Positions 58,001 through 64,000 of a stretch of DNA of 64,000 nt are shown here, piece after piece; the first letter of the stretch is position 1, and the number at the start of each line of letters is the position of its first letter. A program made the translations under genes and the position numbers. The notes under the pieces are model-generated. The model ran no database searches and had not been told where the DNA came from. It worked only from the letters and a program-made list of their open reading frames with translations. This DNA is from Struthidea cinerea (taxonomy: Eukaryota > Chordata > Aves > Passeriformes > Corcoracidae), in assembly GCA_013397865.1 (NCBI GenBank), contig VZTI01001178.1, positions 531,946 through 595,945 of the forward strand, given 5' to 3'.

Positions 58001-58584
58001 CCAGGCTACATTTTTCATGGTCTTTATTTGGATCAATCACATTTAAACCTGATGTAGCATTATTTAATCTTTGACAGGGGAGGAATTAAGATACAGGTTT
58101 ATTCACTTACAGAAAATGTCAGACTAGAATTAGATGATCACTTAAGGGATTGAACTTAACTACTAAGAGAGCTGCTTTTTCAAGCAGAAAATGTTAACAT
58201 TCTTGCCTTGTTTTTTCCCTGGGTTCTGGTGGCATGACAATGGGATTTGTTAGAACCTGGAGTAAGTTTGGGGTAAATGATCCTGTTCTTTTCTTCAGTG
58301 CAAACAGCCGACAGCTGAATATTCAGCACCAAACCGCACTGGGCCGGGCCTGGGAGCACCCTGGGTAGTGCACACTCACACAGAGGAATTTTGAGGACTC
58401 GTGCCTGAGGGCAAGTGAGATTGGCTGTGCAGTCTGGGTCTGGTCTGGCTTCTGACCGTACTGGGAGCTGATTTACAGAGCCAGGACAGCTCCTCTGCAG
58501 CTGAGGCTTTCCACACACAGAGCATGGTGCTCTGAGCTGCCAAGAAGATGGAATTCAGCACCAGGTACTCCAAGGGGTCATTTC
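52046..58584. other. Intergenic, no gene recognised
   Basis: No coding exon or RNA gene could be supported in 6.5 kb. A polypyrimidine tract (CTTTCTTCC-type) lies at 57055-57110. AT-rich, repeat-poor intervals (54000-54180, 55090-55560, 56400-57420) are possible conserved non-coding sequence, which cannot be judged without alignment. Confidence 0.55.
57055..57110 (+). repeat. Polypyrimidine low-complexity tract
   Basis: An almost uninterrupted C/T stretch built from CTTTC, TTCC and TTTT words. Confidence 0.7.
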
Positions 58585-59216
58585 ATGGGACAGCCCAGGA
58601 TGGAATGGAGTTGTCCATGAGCCAGCACGTTGTCCTGGGGGCCAAGGAGGCCAATGGTATATCCAAGGAAGCACTGGGAAGAGCATTGCCAGCAGGTGAG
58701 TGATCCTGCCCCTGGGCCCAGCCCTGTGAGGCACATCTGGAATGTTGTGTCCAGCCCTGGGCTCCTCCTGGAGCAGGGCCAGCAGAAGCTGCAGAGCAGA
58801 GAAAGGGCCTGAAGCATCTCCGTGCCCAGGACAGGCTGAGGGAGCTGGGGCTGCTCAGCCTCGAGAGGAGCCCCAGCTGAGAGGGGCCCTCAGCCCTGGC
58901 TGTCCCTGGCTGCAGGGAGGGCTCCGGGCAGGGCCAGGCTCTGCTCCGGGGCCCAGCAGTGGCACCAGAGCCGCGGGCAGGGACTGATCCCAGCAATTCC
59001 CCTGCACAGGAGGCAGAACTGCTGCCCTGGGCAGTGCCCAGCCCTGGACAGGCTGCCCAGGGAGGGGCTGGAGTGTCCCTTACCGGGGATACTCTAGACC
59101 CCTCTGGACACAATCTTGGGCTCTGTGCTCTGGGATGGCCCTGTTTGAGTGGGAAGCTGTGACCTGGTGACCCTCTGAGGTTCCCTCCAGCCTCAGCCAT
59201 CCTGGGATTCTGTGAA
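58585..59216 (+). repeat. CR1 LINE, about 630-bp 3' copy
   Basis: The order is that of CR1: 'ccagccctgggctcctcctg', 'gagctggggctgctcagcct', 'cctggacaggctgcccaggg', then 'ggttccctccagcctcagcc' and 'atcctgggattctgtgaaaa' at the end. The copy retains the end of the ORF2-proximal region and the whole 3'UTR, and ends in an ATTCTGTGA unit at 59207. It is the second-longest CR1 copy in the window. Confidence 0.9.
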
Positions 59217-60497
59217 AATTTGCTCCTCTTGATAGACTCGCCTGGGTCAGGGGGGCCACTGCGATTATCACCAAATTAATACCCATTAAATATCTCAGTA
59301 ATGAAAACGCAGCTCTGTAGCCCTTGGTCCTGTGCTGTGCTGAGTTCCCACATGCCTGATGAAACACCTGGGCACTGATATTTTCATTGCACCATTCGGG
59401 TGCCCAAGCAGCACAAGCACCCCTGGGAGCTGGGCTGGGGAGCACCAGCCACTCTCCAGGCATCCACCCCTTCATTTCTAACCGGGCCTGAGCCACTGCT
59501 GCCCCAATCTCCCGAAGGTGCACCCTGTAAGGAGCTCTGGTGAGGAGGGGGTTAACAAGCAGCCACACACATTCTCCTCCTCCTTAGCTGACTTCCCCCC
59601 AGTCAGAGCAACAGCCTGTTTTCCAGCATGGATCTCCTCTTCCCACTCAAGGGGTCACAGATTGCCAGCCTTGTTTTAATGAGCTGTGTCCTGCAAATTT
59701 CACAGTCACTTCCAGTCTAATAAGGGAACCCACAGGGGTGGTGTTTTCAATTTGCTCCTCTTTCCTGGAGAGTTTGTGCCATACATCACACGGAGCAGCT
59801 CACAGCTGGTGCAAAGAGAAAAGAATTAGCTTGTATTCCCCACACAGGGGTTTTATAATTCAATATTTATTAAGATTGGGGTCCTCTCATTGGAAAGGCC
59901 AAACAGTTTGTTTTACTGTGTGTGGGATAGATTACGTTAATATAGTGAACAAGGGCTTCCAAGAACTAATTTAGTGAGGGTGTAGAAAAGCCCTGCACAC
60001 GACAGAAATATTATGAACAAGTAAGAACCCTTAATACTTTGTCTAACCAAGCCCTGTGCATACAAATTAAACATAATTGGAACCCCTGTTCCAACCATCA
60101 GACTAAGGGCTACTTTACAACTGAAATGACACCTAAATGTCTAATTTTAATTTAAAATTCACTCTCTAAAAGCACAGCCTGATTGTTTTCCTCCCTTCGA
60201 AAGAAGATTTATGAAAAATGAGCAAATCCAAGCTTTACTTAAATGTATATGAATGAACACATCTCTCAGCTGAAGCTCATTGCAAAGCAGAACTCCTTGA
60301 ATATTCATTAATTCTTCCAGACATCTGATACTCCCCTGTACACACAGTAGCACAATACTATTGCTCAGTACATAATACCAGAGTCCCATGAGAAATCTGG
60401 AGATCTGGTTTCAACTTTTAATCTAAAAGCAATGTGAAATATGCCATCATTTTGGAATATAGACTATATCAATATTCACATAGAAAACTTTGTATTT
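59217..60497. other. Spacer between two inverted CR1 copies
   Basis: 1.28 kb, with an AT-rich second half (59700-60480). No gene was recognised. Confidence 0.6.
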
Positions 60498-61325
60498 AGA
60501 GCCACAGAACAGGAAAAACCCTCTAAGACCATCAAGTCCAACAGCAGCCACGTGGCAACAACAGCCGAGCACATCCAAGGCCACCACTAAATCATGTCCC
60601 CAGGTGCCACATCCACACATCTTTTTAATCTCTCCAGGAATGGGAACTCCACCCCTGCCCTGGGCAGCTCTGGAAGGGCTGGACAATTCTTTCAGTGACA
60701 AAACTGTCCCCAGTATCCAACCAAACTTCCCCTGGCCCAGCCTGAGGCCGTTCCCTCTCCTCCTGTCCCTGTTCCCTGGGAGCAGAGCCCGACCCCCCCG
60801 GCTGCCCCCTCCTGTCCGGGAGTTGTGCAGAGCCACAAGGTCCCCCCTGAGCCTCCTTTTCTCCAGGCTGAGCCCCTTTCCCAGCTCCCTCAGCCGCTCC
60901 TGGGGCTCCAGCCCCTTCCCAGCTCTGTTCCCTGCCCTGGACACGCTCCAGCCCCTCACTGTCCTCCTTGTCCTGAGGGGCCCAGAGCTGGACACAGCAC
61001 TGGAGGTGCCCCAGCAGGGCTGGCACAGGGGGACAATCCCTGCCCTGGGCCTGTGGCCTCCCCATGGCTGGTCCAGCCCAGGTGCCCTTGGCCTCTGGCC
61101 CACCTGGGCTCGTGCCCAGCCACTGGCACAGCTCCCCCAGGGCCTGTCCCAGCTTTCCAGCCCCTCTGGCCCAGCCCAGAGCTCTGTGGGGTTGTTGTGA
61201 CCCCAGTGCAGGACCCGGCCCCTGGCCTTGGTGACCCTGTTGGCCCCAGCCCACGGATCCCATGGATCCAGCCCGTGCCGATCCCCCCTGCAGCCCATCC
61301 ATGCCCACCCACCCAGTGTCACCAC
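60498..61325 (-). repeat. CR1 LINE, about 830-bp 3' copy, inverted
   Basis: Reads on the + strand from 'gagccacagaacaggaaaaa' and 'ccctctaagaccatcaagtc' through 'gagcctccttttctccaggc', 'ctccctcagccgctcctggg' and 'tgaggggcccagagctggac' to 'tgaccccagtgcaggacccg', the exact reverse order of a CR1 3' portion. Long open frames on both strands (up to 325 residues) arise from this GC-rich repeat and are not cellular genes. It extends further 5' than the other copies. Confidence 0.9.
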
Positions 61326-64000
61326 GCACCGACCGGGGGTGCCCTCGATCCCCGCACCAGAGCCCCCATAAGGACACTGATCAGGCCTGCTCCCAGGCTG
61401 GGCCTGGGGAACACCAACACTCACCAGCTTCCAGCTGGATTTAACTCATTCCCCACCGCCCTCTGGGCCTGGCATCAGCCAGGTTTTTCCCTGAGCACAC
61501 CCGGCCAAGCCATGAGCAGAGGGTTTCCCAGGAGAACCCTCCGGGCAGCGGTGGCAGAGGCTTTCCCAAAGCCCAGCTACGAGCACCCACAGCCTGTCCC
61601 TCCCCCAGCGGTGTGTGCTGGGTGTCCTTAGGGCCTCTCCATGGCTGTGGGGGCTTGGCCACCGCTGCTCCTGGCTCTGAGCAGCTCCCTCTGCTCCCCC
61701 GAGGGTCCCTGGGCTGGGAGCCCCCTGTGCACCCCCCTGGAGAGCTCTGCTTCAGAGCCACTCATCCCAGTGCCTGCACGTGAGACTCTTCCTCCCGGCA
61801 TTCGGGAATTTAGCTGCTCTATTGAACAGAATTAAAGGATTTAATTTAGTGAGATTTGGCATTAGCTCGTGCTTCTCTACTGTCCATTAGTGTCAGAACT
61901 GAGCCATGGTTCCATTCCAAGAAATGTTTGTTTGTATAAACATGTTTGTATACAGATTCATGCAGGCTGTAAATTCAGCGTGAGGCACTTCTCACCGAAA
62001 CATGCACAGTGACTCACCAAAAAGATGGGGAGGATTTCATCTTTTTGAGGGAAGGATTTTTTAATTAGCCGGTAAAGTTCAGGAGACAACACATCATCCA
62101 AGAGTGAACAACGGCTGCTGTTAATTGGCAGGAACTTCCCAAATGAAGAGCAGCTAATGGACGGATTTTTTCATCCGTCTCTCACAAATATTCCTGGTTT
62201 GGATGTTTTCTGCTTAAACTGTTTGAGTTAATGTGATTATTCAGTTAAATGAGTAACAACAAGAGATTCCTCAGCAAAGGGTGTGGCAAACGTTAAGCAT
62301 GGCTGGAAAACTACAACATGTCTTCATCATACCCAAATTCCCACCATATGCTCCTGCTTTTTGCACAAACTGGAATGAGAGCCAGCCACTCAGGAAGCAG
62401 GAGGTGCAGAGGGGCTCTCCAGTGACCAGTGGTCACCTTCTGGTGTGTACAAGATATTGACCCCCACTTAGACCCTTGCAGGTGTGAGGCTTGTGTTCAT
62501 GTACCCACCTTACAGTCCTCATGGGCTCAGGGAGACATTATTAACCTTAAATCCAGGTTTAATCTTCCATGTCCTGCTGGAAAATCTCAGAATGTCAAGG
62601 AAAAAAAAATTCTTCCAAGTGATTCTGGAATGACTTTCTATGGCCTGGAGAGCAGGAGAAGAACACAGTGTGGAAAACAAAGAAAACCAGCTTTACCTCA
62701 CACCACAGTTAATAAAAATTAAATGTCAGACGGGACAAGAAAAAGTGATGTGGCAACATACAGAGGACAGGATCCATGAGAGACTCTGAGTAATGAAAAG
62801 GTCAGGGGAGCCTATAAATAAAGCCTGAGGCAGGCGAGGTCTGGGGAGGCAGGGAGCTCGTCAGGGAGTACAGAAACTCAGGCAATTAATGGATATGTTT
62901 TATGTAAATGGAGCAATTACTGTTCCAGGTACGGAACCTGCTCTTGCTCAGAACACTGCAGACCCCCCTGTCCACCCCCAAAACACGGCAGGGGCTGATC
63001 ACATTCCCTGTATGGACCGGGCTGTGCAGGGACAGCTCAGCCCTGGGGATGAGGAACCATTCCCACCTCTGCCAGGCTGCCTCGTGCAGATATCTCCCAA
63101 ATCCCACCGGGGATTTAGTTTGTAGACCCCACCTTCTGAATGGAAAATCCTGAGGGCCCGCAGGCTTTTCAGGTGGGAGATGTCCCAAGTTTGCATGGCC
63201 TGATATTCCCAGGGCTTTCCTCCCCGCTGTTTGAGTCCACAGTCGGTCCCCCCTATCAGGACACAGTTTTTCCTGGTTCTTATGCCCAACATCCATGCCC
63301 ATGCTGACGAAGCACAGTCATAGGGAGATGTCCCACCCTGCACTCAAGGGCTGCTCGATGTCCTGTGCCAGTGCCCCACTTCACTGTTGCGCAAACCTGG
63401 ATTAAGAAACAGCTCCAGCCTCAATTAAATTGCAGCCATAAAGCCCCAGCTCTAAAAACCAACCCATTTAAAATTCAGGACATGCTCGTGGGCCTTCCTG
63501 AGCCAGAGCCTAAACAGATCCCACAAAGCCACACGTGTGAGCACTTAATTGTGCAGGGTCAGCGGGAGCCAGGGGCAAACCCAGGGCTCGGAGTCAGCCC
63601 CCGGTTACGGTGCCTTCCCCTCACTGTGTGGAGCCAGGAGCAGCTCTTTGCTGGGCTGGCTGCTCAGGAACACCAGCCAGGATGGGTTCCTCGCTGGGCT
63701 CATGGGGCTGATGGCTGGGGTGTAAAGCAGGAGGAGCTGCAGAGGGGCTGAATTTTGGATGTGGAATGAAGAGGGAGCTGCCCAACTCGGGCTCTGCAGA
63801 CACAACCCCGGGAGCTGAGCTCTCCTGGCAGCAGATGGGGACAGGAACCGGGCGGGTGAAGCGCAGGGCAGCAAACTCCCCTGATCCAATAGAACCTGAC
63901 ATCCTGAAATTGAGGGTGGAAAAACACCTCCTCTCCGCTATTGGAAGCCCTGTCCCAGCTGCCCCATGAGATCAAGGTCCCGGCCCTGCTCCCTCTCCTT
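61326..64000. other. Intergenic; AT-rich candidate conserved element
   Basis: No gene was recognised. 61830-62350 is AT-rich, repeat-free and dense in ATTA/TAAT homeodomain-type words (for example ttaattagccgg, gttaattggcag), so it could be a non-coding regulatory element. 62350-64000 is ordinary sequence. Confidence 0.5.

Noticed and set aside
60447..61424. 325-residue minus-strand frame and 268-residue plus-strand frame
   Set aside because: Both lie in the CR1 copy at 60498-61325; the minus-strand frame is CR1 3' sequence, not an intact reverse transcriptase or a host gene.
28306..64000. Search for KCNJ5/KCNJ1 potassium-channel exons expected from human synteny
   Set aside because: No selectivity-filter TxGYG-type block or other channel sequence was seen on either strand.

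Overview
The window is vertebrate nuclear DNA and most likely avian. It carries many CR1 LINE 3' ends and several solo retroviral LTRs, and the introns are short (0.6-2.8 kb) around GC-rich exons. A passerine is my guess from the LTR families; this is inference. No bacterial-type operons, CRISPR arrays or tRNA genes were recognised.

About 1-28,020 (+ strand) is the 3' two-thirds of one gene, ARHGAP32 (p250GAP / RICS / GRIT / PX-RICS), a Rho-family GTPase-activating protein of synapses and of the cadherin-trafficking pathway. Eleven coding exons are resolved, all with GT-AG introns and continuous reading phase: 5385-5487, 8298-8442, 9109-9191, 11409-11516, 12741-12886, 15477-15678, 16455-16600, 17521-17595, 18166-19017, 19653-20527 and 21610-23841 (stop included). 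Together they encode about 1,654 residues. The first five exons carry nearly all of the RhoGAP domain, the next three a conserved basic/serine-rich linker, and the last three the long disordered, proline- and tyrosine-rich tail. The N-terminal PX and SH3 regions and the 5' end lie outside the window. A 3'UTR of about 4.2 kb follows. It holds a miR-132/212 seed match 48 nt after the stop, two Pumilio-type elements and a canonical poly(A) signal at 27,994.

The introns carry two solo LTRs, both antisense to the gene, a diverged tandem-repeat tract (9.6-10.4 kb), a perfect 40-bp palindrome (8,902-8,941) and CR1 fragments.

From about 28.0 to 64.0 kb no convincing protein-coding gene was found. 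The interval is intergenic or non-coding and is populated by CR1 copies on both strands and two further LTRs, one bounded by a 5-bp target-site duplication. In human the next gene beyond the ARHGAP32 3' end is KCNJ5, convergent; it is not reached here.

I found no new multi-gene system. The most worthwhile items are the post-transcriptional signals of the ARHGAP32 3'UTR, the palindrome, the decayed satellite-like intron, and the precisely bounded LTR insertions.
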